A stretch of 64,000 nucleotides of DNA from Cyanomargarita calcarea GSE-NOS-MK-12-04C (GCA_019359595.1 JAHHGZ010000003.1:186001-250000), one strand, 5' to 3'; positions 28,367 to 37,377 are shown, numbered from the stretch's first letter. Made by a program: numbers and translations. Notes: generated from the sequence alone by a model not told the origin.

Positions 28367-29440
28367 TCAAGCATTAGTATTTCCCACATAAATACCCAAC
28401 CCACGTGCTGTTTCTACTAAGTAATAATTCTCCGCTACACGCAACGGACTTTGAGCGAGAACAGCATCCAAAGCCACTGCTTCAACTTGCCCGTTATGCC
28501 ATGAAACCATCTTTCCAGTATCGCCATTTGCCAGCAAATCCACAGCCGCTTTACCAAATGCAGTCGCTACCAAACGGTCTAAAGCTGAAGGTATTCCACC
28601 ACGCTGGATATGTCCCAACACAGAAACGCGAATATCGAGTTGATTGTGGCTGCAACTGCGTATTTCATCAGCAATATATTGTCCCATGCCGCATGATGGT
28701 TTTTGACAGGATGCATATAATAAAGAATCATCCGCAACTTGTGCCCCTTCCGCTACAACAACAATTGCAAACTTGCGTCCCCAATTATCCCGTAATTCTT
28801 TTAAATGCGAGCAAATATCTTTAATTGAATAGGGAATTTCAGGAATTAAAATTACATCTGCACCACCTGCAATTCCTGAGTGTAGCGCTAAATGTCCGGC
28901 ACTGCGTCCCATCACCTCCACAATCATTACCCTATCGTGGCTGGCTGCGGTGAAAGTCAAGCGATTTAAAGCATCGACGATTGTATTGACAGCAGTATCA
29001 AACCCAACAACATGTTCGGTGAGTGCAACGTCATTATCGATTGTTTTGGGTATGGCGATAAATTGCCAATTTCCCGCAGTTTGTAGTTGGTTGAGAATCG
29101 CTAAACTTCCATCTCCACCAATACCAATTAAAGCATCCAACTTGAGTGCATGGTAGCCTGCTAAAATTTCATCAATATGATTTAGAGTATCCCCTTTATT
29201 GATGCTACCAAGAATTGTTCCACCCATATTTAATAAAGGGTCAATACCGCGCAAGTCCAAACCATGCATACTCAAAGGAATTGCCTGAATCTCTAATAAC
29301 CCCTTTGTTGCATAGGGAATGCCCAACACTTGCCAATCATGGGTAAGAGTTGCATGACTGACTACAGAGCGAATTACGGCATTCAGTCCGGGACAGTCTC
29401 CTCCACTAGTTAAAATACCAACTCGTTTTTGCGTTTTCAT
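28367..29440 (-). CDS. pfkA: 6-phosphofructokinase
   Basis: This glycolytic enzyme phosphorylates fructose 6-phosphate. From the chosen ATG (MKTQKRVGILTSGGDCPG) it has 357 residues; the frame is open 10 codons further. Motifs: the nucleotide/phosphate loop GILTSGGDCPGLNAVIR near residue 8, GIGGDGSLAI near residue 95, the catalytic PKTIDND near residue 118, and EVMGRSAGHLALHSG near residue 160. GGDG points to ATP rather than pyrophosphate as donor, while PKTIDND carries the Lys more usual in PPi enzymes; the pair is known in some ATP-dependent actinobacterial and cyanobacterial enzymes. It lies 105 bases after the 63-residue gene and is probably transcribed with it. Confidence 0.93.
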   Translation of the reverse strand: MKTQKRVGILTSGGDCPGLNAVIRSVVSHATLTHDWQVLGIPYATKGLLEIQAIPLSMHGLDLRGIDPLLNMGGTILGSINKGDTLNHIDEILAGYHALKLDALIGIGGDGSLAILNQLQTAGNWQFIAIPKTIDNDVALTEHVVGFDTAVNTIVDALNRLTFTAASHDRVMIVEVMGRSAGHLALHSGIAGGADVILIPEIPYSIKDICSHLKELRDNWGRKFAIVVVAEGAQVADDSLLYASCQKPSCGMGQYIADEIRSCSHNQLDIRVSVLGHIQRGGIPSALDRLVATAFGKAAVDLLANGDTGKMVSWHNGQVEAVALDAVLAQSPLRVAENYYLVETARGLGIYVGNTNA

Positions 29441-29545
29441 ACAATTAAGAGTTTGCGCAGGATGTAGCAATTTTAATTTTTGCTAAATAACTAAAATTGC
29501 CAGAAATTGCTCTAGAAAACTGAAGAATTTTGTTGGCTAGGCTGT

Positions 29546-29737
29546 TCAGATATCAATATTTATCTGTTCTATCTGTCTAGCAGCTTTATCCCAAAGCTTT
29601 GCCTGCATCTCATCTTTCCAATTATTTCTCAGATTTTCTGCCTTTTTGTGGCAGATTCGCTCTAACATCTCTAGGACTGCGGCTAATGTCAACTTATCAA
29701 CGAATGCTTCTAAACCATCCATATATTCTTTTGTCAT
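29546..29737 (-). CDS. Small unknown protein (63 residues) upstream of pfk
   Basis: I do not recognise this protein. It is 63 residues, helical and charged (TKEYMDGLEAFVDKLTLAAVLEMLERI, then CHKKAENLRNNWKDEMQAKLWDKAARQIEQI). The ATG at 29737 has AAGGAGG 6 bases upstream, an excellent ribosome-binding site. The shared fermentation-type promoter lies 38 bases before the start. These two signals make it very likely a real gene of the same regulon. It could be a small regulator or a partner of phosphofructokinase encoded next, but nothing in the sequence proves this. Confidence 0.72.
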   Translation of the reverse strand: MTKEYMDGLEAFVDKLTLAAVLEMLERICHKKAENLRNNWKDEMQAKLWDKAARQIEQINIDI

Positions 29738-29774
29738 AACCAACCTCCTTAACTACTGCTCAGATATTCTGAAA

Positions 29775-29807
29775 ATATTACAGGTGAAACTTGAGAAAAT
29801 TGTGAGG
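29775..29807 (-). promoter_or_regulatory. Fermentation-type promoter of small ORF / pfk
   Basis: On the minus strand, half-sites CCTCACAATTT (29807-29797) and TCTCAAGTTTC (29796-29786) are followed after 5 bases by TAATAT (29780-29775). This is the most divergent of the four sites but keeps the half-site period of 11 bases and the 5-base spacer exactly. Confidence 0.7.
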
Positions 29808-29809
29808 AA

Positions 29810-30090
29810 TCTCGTTTTATGTTTGTTTCTAGAATCTTATTAAGAGCGATCGCTCTCCATCAGTGTGATTTAGGTCGTGAGCGATACATCAGGTAAGCTA
29901 TACGCTAACGCATTAAATTGGGGTATATATAAAGACACTGTTGGTAAACTAAACGGTTTAGTTCAGAAAAGCCGCTAGAAGGATAATACTGCCGTTTGGC
30001 TGGCTTATAGTTACATGAGCGTATAGTCAAATATATCCAAACATCAACTATAGTTTTCCCTAAAACACAAAGGTCGCATATTTCAGTCTT
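29810..30090. other. Intergenic stretch without a recognisable gene
   Basis: Between the small-ORF promoter and the stop of the AAA ATPase gene I see a near-palindrome (AACTAAACGGTTTAGTT, near 29947-29963), one HIP1-like site and AT-rich sequence. No coding region, RNA gene or further promoter could be supported. Confidence 0.45.
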
Positions 30091-31641
30091 CTAAGCACGA
30101 ATAACGGTAATAGAACGTTGATTTTTTGTGGTGATAATTTGGGTTGATAAACGGTCTTCGATTGGTGGTGCATTTTTACGTCGGTCGAATATAAATAACC
30201 AACCAAAATCTAATCCCAATCGCGCTAAATATGAATCTAATTGTTCAAGACCTTCAGATTGAGGGTCGCCTTTCTTATCGCGCCATACTTTTAATTCGAT
30301 TCCCAAGGTGACGTTTCTATATCTTAAACATAAATCCATGCGGTCACTACCAATCGCATATTCCCGCTCTAAGGTTCCGCCACCATTGACAACGCGATGT
30401 AAAAATGCCATTAGTACTATATGGGGTGCGACTTCATGGTATCCAGTAGTTTTTAATAATGGTTCGCCATGTTGACGCCAAAACCTGATAAATGCCTGTA
30501 GTAAGTCATCGGTGTTTAGCTCTCCCGTTTGAGTTAACCAACTGGGGCTAATGTGGGGTAAGCTATCTTGTGTACCCTGCACTAAAACACGGGGAATTAC
30601 TTCGCGATAAATGGGATTGGCGATAACGAGTCCTCCTGCGGGGTCCCGTCGCAACAATCCTAAATCAATCAAATATTGTCGGTCATCAGCAGGAGTATCG
30701 CCTAATGCAAGTCCTGCTAACATCGGTTCGATGATGTCTTTGACTCGTTTTTCTCGAAGTTTTTCTGCAAGCGAGTCCAGATGTGTGTCCCGGCGGGCGA
30801 TTAAGATTTCTTTGGCTTTTAATATGTGTTCATGGGTAATGGCAATATTTCTATCCTTGACCATCTTCTCTACAACTTCTTTGGCAAGGGCATTTACCAA
30901 CCAAGGTTGTCCTTGAGTTAAATCAAATGCTGTTGCTGTTGCTTGCTGGGTGAAAACTTGCCCAGTGTCTTCAGTATGCTGCTGATATAATTCTGTAACT
31001 TCGACAGCGTTAAAGTTTCTCAACGTTAGAGAACTGACTTTAATATTGAAAGGACTCGCCGTATTTAACCTATCGCTACCACCAGATGCGACTTTATAAT
31101 CGCGCACGTCCCGCAAACCAATCAACCCTACAGATAAAGGAAAATTTTCGGGACGAGTGGGATAACCATCACGTAACTGCCGCAGAACCGAAATTAGCGC
31201 TTGGTTTTCCAGAGAGTCAATTTCATCTATAAAAAGTACTATAGGTCGTGGTGAAGCTTGTGCCCAAGCCTGCAAACTAGCTTGAATTCTTTGTCCCGGT
31301 TCCTCATAAACCCAAGTTGGAGGTTGCAAATCTTTGGGTAAACGCACTGAAATCAAATTACGCCAAGCACCAAGAATTGCTAATTCTGCCGCACTTGGGT
31401 CATCATTAAATGCGCTTCCTACTTCTGCGGATACCATCACTGCTGCGTAACGTCCACTTTCTGTAAGCTGTTTTGCCAGTGCTAGCATCAACGTGGTTTT
31501 ACCTGTTTGGCGAGGTGCATGAACTACAAAATAGCTTTCTTGTTCAATTAGCTGCTCCAAGTCGGGGAGACGAGCGGTAGCTGGCAGCATGTAGTGTTTG
31601 TCAGCTTTACAGGGACCTGCGATATTGAACCAACGAGCCAT
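30091..31641 (-). CDS. AAA ATPase with C-terminal PD-(D/E)XK nuclease-like domain
   Basis: This is a 516-residue stand-alone ATPase. Walker A is APRQTGKTTLML near residue 40 and Walker B is PIVLFIDEIDSL near residue 130. A helical middle part follows. The C-terminal 110 residues contain SDRMDLCLRYRNVTLGIELKVWRDKKG, the Asp...Glu-x-Lys pattern of PD-(D/E)XK nucleases. Similar ATPases are common and multi-copy in filamentous cyanobacteria; their role (mobile element, stress or defence) is unsettled. It is divergent from the adhesin gene with 255 bases between them. No toxin, methylase or other defence partner is adjacent. Confidence 0.85.
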   Translation of the reverse strand: MARWFNIAGPCKADKHYMLPATARLPDLEQLIEQESYFVVHAPRQTGKTTLMLALAKQLTESGRYAAVMVSAEVGSAFNDDPSAAELAILGAWRNLISVRLPKDLQPPTWVYEEPGQRIQASLQAWAQASPRPIVLFIDEIDSLENQALISVLRQLRDGYPTRPENFPLSVGLIGLRDVRDYKVASGGSDRLNTASPFNIKVSSLTLRNFNAVEVTELYQQHTEDTGQVFTQQATATAFDLTQGQPWLVNALAKEVVEKMVKDRNIAITHEHILKAKEILIARRDTHLDSLAEKLREKRVKDIIEPMLAGLALGDTPADDRQYLIDLGLLRRDPAGGLVIANPIYREVIPRVLVQGTQDSLPHISPSWLTQTGELNTDDLLQAFIRFWRQHGEPLLKTTGYHEVAPHIVLMAFLHRVVNGGGTLEREYAIGSDRMDLCLRYRNVTLGIELKVWRDKKGDPQSEGLEQLDSYLARLGLDFGWLFIFDRRKNAPPIEDRLSTQIITTKNQRSITVIRA

Positions 31642-31896
31642 GCTTCAAAACTGCGTGAAGACGGATACGTTCTTAGTGTACCTTAAACCGTTTAATAATC
31701 TCGCTGTTAAGGCGATCGCATTGTTTTTTGCAAAGAAAATTAATCATAAACCCATAAAAATCTACCTTTAGGCGGATGTTTTACTTTTTATTCACCAAAA
31801 AACCTAATTTTCGAGAAATATACACTTAAGTATTATTTCTAGGACTTCTAAAAATCGTTATACAAGTGATAAATTCAGCCTATAGATGTGCGGGGA

Positions 31897-34800
31897 ATGA
31901 CTGAGATGGCAGGCTGCAACACACTGTTTGGATGCAAACGCTTAGGATGGATGGTAGTTTTGGGAGGAGTGCTGATATCTGGAGTAAATAGCGTCTTAGC
32001 CCAAGTCGTTCCCGATACGACGCTACCAGTGAACTCTTCAGTCAGTGCGATCGGCAATAACTTCACGGTTACAAATGGAACTGCTGTTGGAGGGAATCTG
32101 TTCCACAGTTTCAGTCAGTTTTCAGTGCCTATCAATGGATCGGCTTTTTTTAACATTAATAACAACCCGGCAATACAAAATATTATCAGTCGGGTGACAG
32201 GTTCGTCTTTATCAGATATTGATGGCTTGATTCGAGCTAATGGTACAGCCAACCTATTTTTAATAAATCCAAACGGGATTGTTTTTAGAGAAAACGCCAG
32301 ATTGCAAGTCGGTGGTTCGTTTGTGGCGAGTACGGCGAATGCTATACAATTTGGCGATCGAGGTTTTTTTGGTGCGACTAATCCCCAAGCACCTTCGCCG
32401 CTATTGTCGATAAATCCTTCGGCTTTGTTATTCAATCAACTCGCTGCAAGTATTGAGAATAGGTCAAGAGCGGCCGCAGAAAGGGCACCTGATGGCGGAA
32501 ATACATCAGGTTTGCGCGTTCCAGATGGTAGGAGTTTGCTGCTAGTTGGTGGCGACATCAAGATGGATGGGGGAAGATTGAGAGCCTTTGGTGGGCGAGT
32601 GGAGTTGGGAGGATTGGCTGCACCGGGAACTGTAGGGCTTCAAGTGGATGGGAATAATTTGAGGCTGGGATTTCCAGAGAATGTGACTCGTTCTGATGTG
32701 TCTTTTACCAATGGCGCTAGTGTACGTGTAGATGCAGCCGGTGGGGGAGATATTGCAGTCAATGCCCGAAATTTTGAGATGTTTGGAGGAAGTTTTCTGA
32801 GTGGTGGTATTGGGCAAGGTTTGAGTTCTGCTAACAGTAAGGCAGGAAATATTGAGATTAACGCTCAGGAAGCAGTTAATCTCAACGATGGAAGTATCAT
32901 TCAGAATTATGTGGGATCTAGGGCGACTGGACAGGGTGGAGATATTAACGTCAATGCTGGCGGTAAAGTCTCCTTTGATGGTGGAAATAGTGGCAATATT
33001 AGTGGTTTATTCAGCACTGTGGGCAGATTAGCTACAGGCAATGCAGGCAATATCAAAATTCAGGCTAATTCCATTTCTTTAAATAACAACGCTCAACTTA
33101 GTGCTAGCAGTTCTGGAACAGGAAATGGAGGCAATATAGATATACAGGCACAAGAAGCTATATCTCTTGCCAATGGCAGTTTTATAGTTAGCAATATAGG
33201 AAGCCCTGCTCGGCAGCCTGCGAAGGGTAATGTTGGTAATATTCTCCTGGATGCTAAAACAGTTTCTTTAAGTGGTACATCTCAACTGCAAGCGGGTTTG
33301 TTTACAGGTGCTGAGGGAAATGCTGGACTCGTATCTATAATGGCTAAGGACTCCGTTTCTTTTACAGGTAGAAACAGTGGAATCTTCGCCGATGTTGAAT
33401 CTGGGGCAGTGGGCAATGGTAGCGATATCAAAATTTCAGCAGGAAACTCTGTTTCTCTTGCTGATGGTGCTACTCTGTTTGCCATCAATGCCGGACAGGG
33501 AAATGGAGGCAAGATCAATATAGACACTGAACGCTTCAGCGTCACAAATGGGTCGAGTGTGTTAACAAATACCTCTGGTGTGGGAAATGCAGGAGATATA
33601 TTTATCGAGGCTGGTTTGGTAGAAGTTTTAGGTACGGAAGAAGTCGGAGGGTCAAGTCGTATCAGTGCAAATGTTGGAGGTACAGGAAATGCAGGAAACT
33701 TAACAATCGATACAAGGCGCTTGGTTATCACAAGTTCACAAGTGGGGTCTACGACTTTTGGTAAAGGCAATGCAGGCAATCTTACAGTTAATGCCACCGA
33801 GTCAGTAGAAATTTTTGGCAAAGTCTTTGGTGGCAATACTAATAATCCGATTAATAATCCTGCCGGCTTATTTGCTCAAGTAAATACTGAAGGTGAAGGG
33901 AAGGGAGGTAATCTGACTGTTATCACTCCACGCTTGAGTATTGGTGGTGGTGGCAAAGTACAGGTTGCGACTTTTGGTAAAGGAGATGCAGGCAATTTAT
34001 TTATTCGCGCTAATGATATCGATATATTTGACACAGCTAATGCCGACTTCTTCCAAGGCGGTATCTTTGCTGGCGTTGAAGTAGACGTAGATGAAACTGA
34101 AACTCCACCGACAGGCAATGGTGGAACTTTGACAATTGAAGGCGATCGCATCACCGTCAGAGATGGTGGACTCATATTTGCTGGCACTGAAGGAAATGGT
34201 AATGGGGGTACGTTAAAAATTACTGCAAATGAATTCCTGCGAGTCTTTGGGACATCACCAAACGGCAAATTTAAGAGTAAAATCACTGCAGAAGCGGCCT
34301 CAACTGAGACGACTGGTGGAGGAATCGCAAGAACTATAGTCAGCAACGGGAATGCAGGAGACTTAACTATTGATACCAGACAACTCACTGTCTCGGATGG
34401 GGGAGAAATTTCTGTAGGTAGTGAAGGTGCAGGAACAGCCGGCAAACTGACAATAAATGCTCGTTCAATCACCCTAGACAATCAAGGCAGCATCATAGGT
34501 ACAACCACATCGGGAAATGGTGGCGATATTACCTTGAACGTCCGGGATTTATTGCTACTGCGTCGCAACAGTTCCATCTCCACTACAGCCGGTGGTGCCG
34601 GTAATGGTGGAAATATCACCATCAATACCCCCAATGGCTTTATTGTTGGTCTACCCAATGAAAATAGCGACATCACCGCCAATGCATTCACTGGTAGCGG
34701 CGGAAAAGTTGATATCAACGCTACAAACATCTATTTTCTCGCACCCCTGAGTAGAGAAGACCTCCAGAGGTTGCGTCCATTAGATAGAGATCCTCGACAA

Positions 34801-35259
34801 TTACAAACAAACGACATCACCGCCATATCCCGAGAAAACCCCAACTTAAGCGGTCAAGTCAACATCAACATCACAAATGTTGACGCTAACCAGGGGCTAA
34901 CGGCTCTACCTGCATCTGTAGTTGACCCATCAATGTTCGTCGCCTCCGGATGTACTGTCTTTGATAGCGGCAGTACATTTACCGCCACCGGACGCGGTGG
35001 TTTGCCCCCCAGCCCTGACGAACCTCTGACCAGTGATGCAGTATGGTCTGATACTCGACTAATAAGTGTTAATACTAGTCAGAATGTCAGAATCTCAGCC
35101 GCAACGCCACCAGCACCAAAGGAACAAGAAGTTTTACCTGCTACTGGCTGGGTATTTGACGGCAAAGGCAATGTGACTCTTATTACTCATGCGCCTGGTG
35201 CAAGTTCTTACAGTTTGGGATCTAACAATGGAACTTGTCCGGGACAAATTAAAAATTAA
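31897..35259 (+). CDS. Filamentous haemagglutinin-type adhesin (TPS domain)
   Basis: This is a secreted protein of 1,120 residues. A signal peptide (WMVVLGGVLISGVNSVLAQ) is followed by the two-partner-secretion domain: LPVNSSVSAIGNNFTV, NLFHSFSQFSVP, ANLFLINPNGIVFRENARLQVGGSF. The remainder is a long beta-helix of imperfect Gly/Asn-rich repeats (GNAGNLTIDTRRL-like, roughly every 60-80 residues). A Cys-containing C-terminal tail follows (VASGCTVFD ... NNGTCPGQ), usual for cyanobacterial members. The matching TpsB outer-membrane transporter is not in the window. I chose ATG 31897; a GTG lies 9 bases upstream. A strong hairpin terminator follows at 35301. Confidence 0.92.
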   Translation: MTEMAGCNTLFGCKRLGWMVVLGGVLISGVNSVLAQVVPDTTLPVNSSVSAIGNNFTVTNGTAVGGNLFHSFSQFSVPINGSAFFNINNNPAIQNIISRVTGSSLSDIDGLIRANGTANLFLINPNGIVFRENARLQVGGSFVASTANAIQFGDRGFFGATNPQAPSPLLSINPSALLFNQLAASIENRSRAAAERAPDGGNTSGLRVPDGRSLLLVGGDIKMDGGRLRAFGGRVELGGLAAPGTVGLQVDGNNLRLGFPENVTRSDVSFTNGASVRVDAAGGGDIAVNARNFEMFGGSFLSGGIGQGLSSANSKAGNIEINAQEAVNLNDGSIIQNYVGSRATGQGGDINVNAGGKVSFDGGNSGNISGLFSTVGRLATGNAGNIKIQANSISLNNNAQLSASSSGTGNGGNIDIQAQEAISLANGSFIVSNIGSPARQPAKGNVGNILLDAKTVSLSGTSQLQAGLFTGAEGNAGLVSIMAKDSVSFTGRNSGIFADVESGAVGNGSDIKISAGNSVSLADGATLFAINAGQGNGGKINIDTERFSVTNGSSVLTNTSGVGNAGDIFIEAGLVEVLGTEEVGGSSRISANVGGTGNAGNLTIDTRRLVITSSQVGSTTFGKGNAGNLTVNATESVEIFGKVFGGNTNNPINNPAGLFAQVNTEGEGKGGNLTVITPRLSIGGGGKVQVATFGKGDAGNLFIRANDIDIFDTANADFFQGGIFAGVEVDVDETETPPTGNGGTLTIEGDRITVRDGGLIFAGTEGNGNGGTLKITANEFLRVFGTSPNGKFKSKITAEAASTETTGGGIARTIVSNGNAGDLTIDTRQLTVSDGGEISVGSEGAGTAGKLTINARSITLDNQGSIIGTTTSGNGGDITLNVRDLLLLRRNSSISTTAGGAGNGGNITINTPNGFIVGLPNENSDITANAFTGSGGKVDINATNIYFLAPLSREDLQRLRPLDRDPRQLQTNDITAISRENPNLSGQVNINITNVDANQGLTALPASVVDPSMFVASGCTVFDSGSTFTATGRGGLPPSPDEPLTSDAVWSDTRLISVNTSQNVRISAATPPAPKEQEVLPATGWVFDGKGNVTLITHAPGASSYSLGSNNGTCPGQIKN

Positions 35260-35300
35260 AAATTAAAAATTGGAAAACCTTTGTACCGTCTAAGAGTTTA

Positions 35301-35331
35301 GATCCCCGACTTTTTAAAAAAGTCGGGGATC
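35301..35331 (+). terminator. Strong terminator after the adhesin gene
   Basis: GATCCCCGACTTTTT pairs with AAAAGTCGGGGATC around 35315, a stem of about 14 base pairs that is symmetrical and could work on both strands. It lies 41 bases after the adhesin stop codon. Confidence 0.8.
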
Positions 35332-35478
35332 TGCGGTAAATGAGCAGTCGTAAAGTCAGGACTTACGCTTGCATTGTCTCAAAAGTCTAGATTTGCCGTA
35401 GTGGTAATTCATGTGGCTTGCCTCCCGGAGGGTATTACCACTACATCAGAATTTTTTTGCGCAAATTCTAACAGTGTA

Positions 35479-35592
35479 ATACCATTTCTTTGTGAAGCTG
35501 CATATATTACCCCCCGGCTACGCCGTCCCCCCTTGGCAAGGGGGGACTACAGGGGGGTCTTGATTATGTGCATCTTCATACAGAATTGGTAT
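35479..35592. repeat. 114-bp MITE-like element, copy 2
   Basis: This is the same length as the copy at 9103-9216 and nearly identical in sequence, including the terminal ATACC(A/G)TTTCTTTGTGAAG, the central CCCCCCTTGGCAAGGGGGG and the right end TGCATCTTCATACAGAATT. It lies in the 536-base gap between the adhesin and the recombinase. The rest of that gap holds the terminator above and AT-rich sequence with no convincing gene. Confidence 0.82.
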
Positions 35593-35795
35593 AACCATAT
35601 CCATAAAAATTTTAAGGCTGGTTACATTCAAGGTTTTTCGAGTACAGCAGATGCGTTCGCAGCTAACAGAAATTTTTGTCCAACCAAATAACCTTGAGAT
35701 ACAAACAAAGAAGCAAAAAAGTGCAAATCGAATCAGAAAGGGAATTTTGGATGCGTCAACTCGAAGAATGGCGAGAACTTGTACGGCAACGGGAG

Positions 35796-37343
35796 TTAAA
35801 AAAACTCAATACCCAAAAGAACACGCCCATCAACAATGATACGTCTCACAAGCCTATTTAGCATTCGCTTCTTGTCTTCAGGTGTTCTGCTGTCCCAGTA
35901 TTCGCGATCGCAGAACATCTGGACTAATTCTTCTCGAACTAACAGGCTGCGTTTTGTCGCTTTCTCGTGCAGACTTAAGATACTGGCGATTTGGTCGCTG
36001 ATCCCGTCCTTAGCTTTTTCAACAAAATGGTTGGTAGGTAATTTATCCAGCCCTGCTAAAGTTTCCCGCAGTTCCTTTACGGATGCTGGTTCAAGATGCT
36101 TCTCTTCTCCAAAATCTACCATAGAGGCCAATCTAGTAGCTTCTCGCACTAAGTTGGCAGCTACTTGATTATCAAGACTGCGACTGCTAATCATTTCTTT
36201 GGCATCGCAGCGTCCAAGGGAATAGTGAGTACATTGGTAGTAAGCGGTATAATCTCCTTTGCGACGATCGCGTCGGGAAGACATCCGGGTTAATGCACCC
36301 CCACACCTACCGCACTTGACTAAATTTGCGAATGGATTGGTTGTGTCTCCTGCTGTTGCTGCCCATTTATTATTTGCATTGCTGCGAATAATCCTTTTTA
36401 TCTGTTCGTGCTGTTCGCGGGTAATAATCCCTTCATGGGTATCCCAATTGCAATCCCACTTGTCAAAATGGGATATTTGCTTCCCCTTTGAGGGACTACT
36501 AGTGGTTACATTGAATGGGGTTCCGCCGGCATGAACTGGGTTGACCAAGAAATTTTTTAATCCTGCTGGTGACCACTGTAAGCTAGCCCAAGGGTATCGC
36601 TTAAATGTTTTCTTCGTATTTGATGAAAAATCTGTACTATCTAAGTTTTCTGCGCTAATCAGATGTTTGCGCTTGACATCAGGCGATCGCGCTTCAATTT
36701 TGCCTGGAGTACCAACCATCTCATTCAAAGTATTGCAAGTTTTGCGGACGCTACCACACAAACCAAATACATCAAATACGAGTTTGGCTAACTCCCAAAC
36801 TCTAAAACTTCGTTTTCCATCCAACAGGGAAACACACCAGCTTTCGTCCTTGATATAAATGTCATTTTCAACCTTCCACCCCAAAGGTGCAAACCTGTGG
36901 CTTTTGCGTTGCGTCATTCGGTGCTTTCTTTCTGCACTGACTCGACTAGAAAGCATTTTAATTTCAAATTTAGACGCAGCAAGTAAGATGTCGATTGTCA
37001 GTTCCCCTCCCAGGGATTCTGTATCAATTGTTTGGTCCAGTGCTATTAGCCTAATTCCCCTACTCCGCAAGACTTCCAGTAGGGAATAAAACAATTTTGA
37101 CGAACTGCCAATACGGTCAATTCTTGTTACAACTAATTCGCTGATAGTACCCTTTGGTGATATTTTTAAATCATTAATTAATTGTTGTAGTCCTTCCCTT
37201 ACCTCGGTCGTGCGACTTTGGATGTCCCAATAGAAGCGATCGCACCCAGCATTTTTACCCCTCTCTAGCTGTTTCTTAAGTGCGTTCCTGTCCTCTTGTT
37301 GCTCGATAGTAGAGACGCGACCATAAAACCATTTCTCAATCAT
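35796..37343 (-). CDS. Large serine recombinase, XisF-like
   Basis: This is a site-specific recombinase of 515 residues, almost the length of XisF, which excises the fdxN element in Anabaena heterocysts. The N-terminal resolvase domain begins EKWFYGRVSTIEQQ, with the nucleophile Ser at about residue 11, and continues with LVVTRIDRIGSSSKLFYSLLE. The recombinase DNA-binding region follows, then a zinc ribbon (LVKCGRCGGALTRMS ... YYQCTHYSLGRC) and a C-terminal coiled coil. The gene faces away from hupS and its start is only 34 bases from the truncated hupS start. This matches elements whose recombinase lies just inside one border. A hupS-specific Xis enzyme is the simplest reading. Confidence 0.9.
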   Translation of the reverse strand: MIEKWFYGRVSTIEQQEDRNALKKQLERGKNAGCDRFYWDIQSRTTEVREGLQQLINDLKISPKGTISELVVTRIDRIGSSSKLFYSLLEVLRSRGIRLIALDQTIDTESLGGELTIDILLAASKFEIKMLSSRVSAERKHRMTQRKSHRFAPLGWKVENDIYIKDESWCVSLLDGKRSFRVWELAKLVFDVFGLCGSVRKTCNTLNEMVGTPGKIEARSPDVKRKHLISAENLDSTDFSSNTKKTFKRYPWASLQWSPAGLKNFLVNPVHAGGTPFNVTTSSPSKGKQISHFDKWDCNWDTHEGIITREQHEQIKRIIRSNANNKWAATAGDTTNPFANLVKCGRCGGALTRMSSRRDRRKGDYTAYYQCTHYSLGRCDAKEMISSRSLDNQVAANLVREATRLASMVDFGEEKHLEPASVKELRETLAGLDKLPTNHFVEKAKDGISDQIASILSLHEKATKRSLLVREELVQMFCDREYWDSRTPEDKKRMLNRLVRRIIVDGRVLLGIEFF

Positions 37344-37377
37344 GAGCAGAAAATAATTATTCTATAGTGACTATAAT
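35796..37377. mobile_element. Right end of a hupS-interrupting excision element
   Basis: The right border must lie close to 37375, where hupS coding sequence begins. Only the right end can be placed; the left border and the missing 5' hupS segment were not found in the window, so the true extent is unknown and may reach beyond position 1. The 34 bases between recombinase and hupS include the palindrome TATAGTGACTATA (37363-37375), a candidate recombinase site. Confidence 0.72.

Noticed and set aside
30091-31641. Anti-phage defence system built on the AAA ATPase
   Set aside because: Neighbours are metabolic and adhesin genes; no second defence component is adjacent, so the single gene is not enough to call a system.
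35676-35861. 61-codon plus-strand frame overlapping the recombinase end
   Set aside because: Overlaps the recombinase 3' end on the opposite strand, has no good ribosome-binding site at its start and shows no known family. It may be a remnant but cannot be supported.
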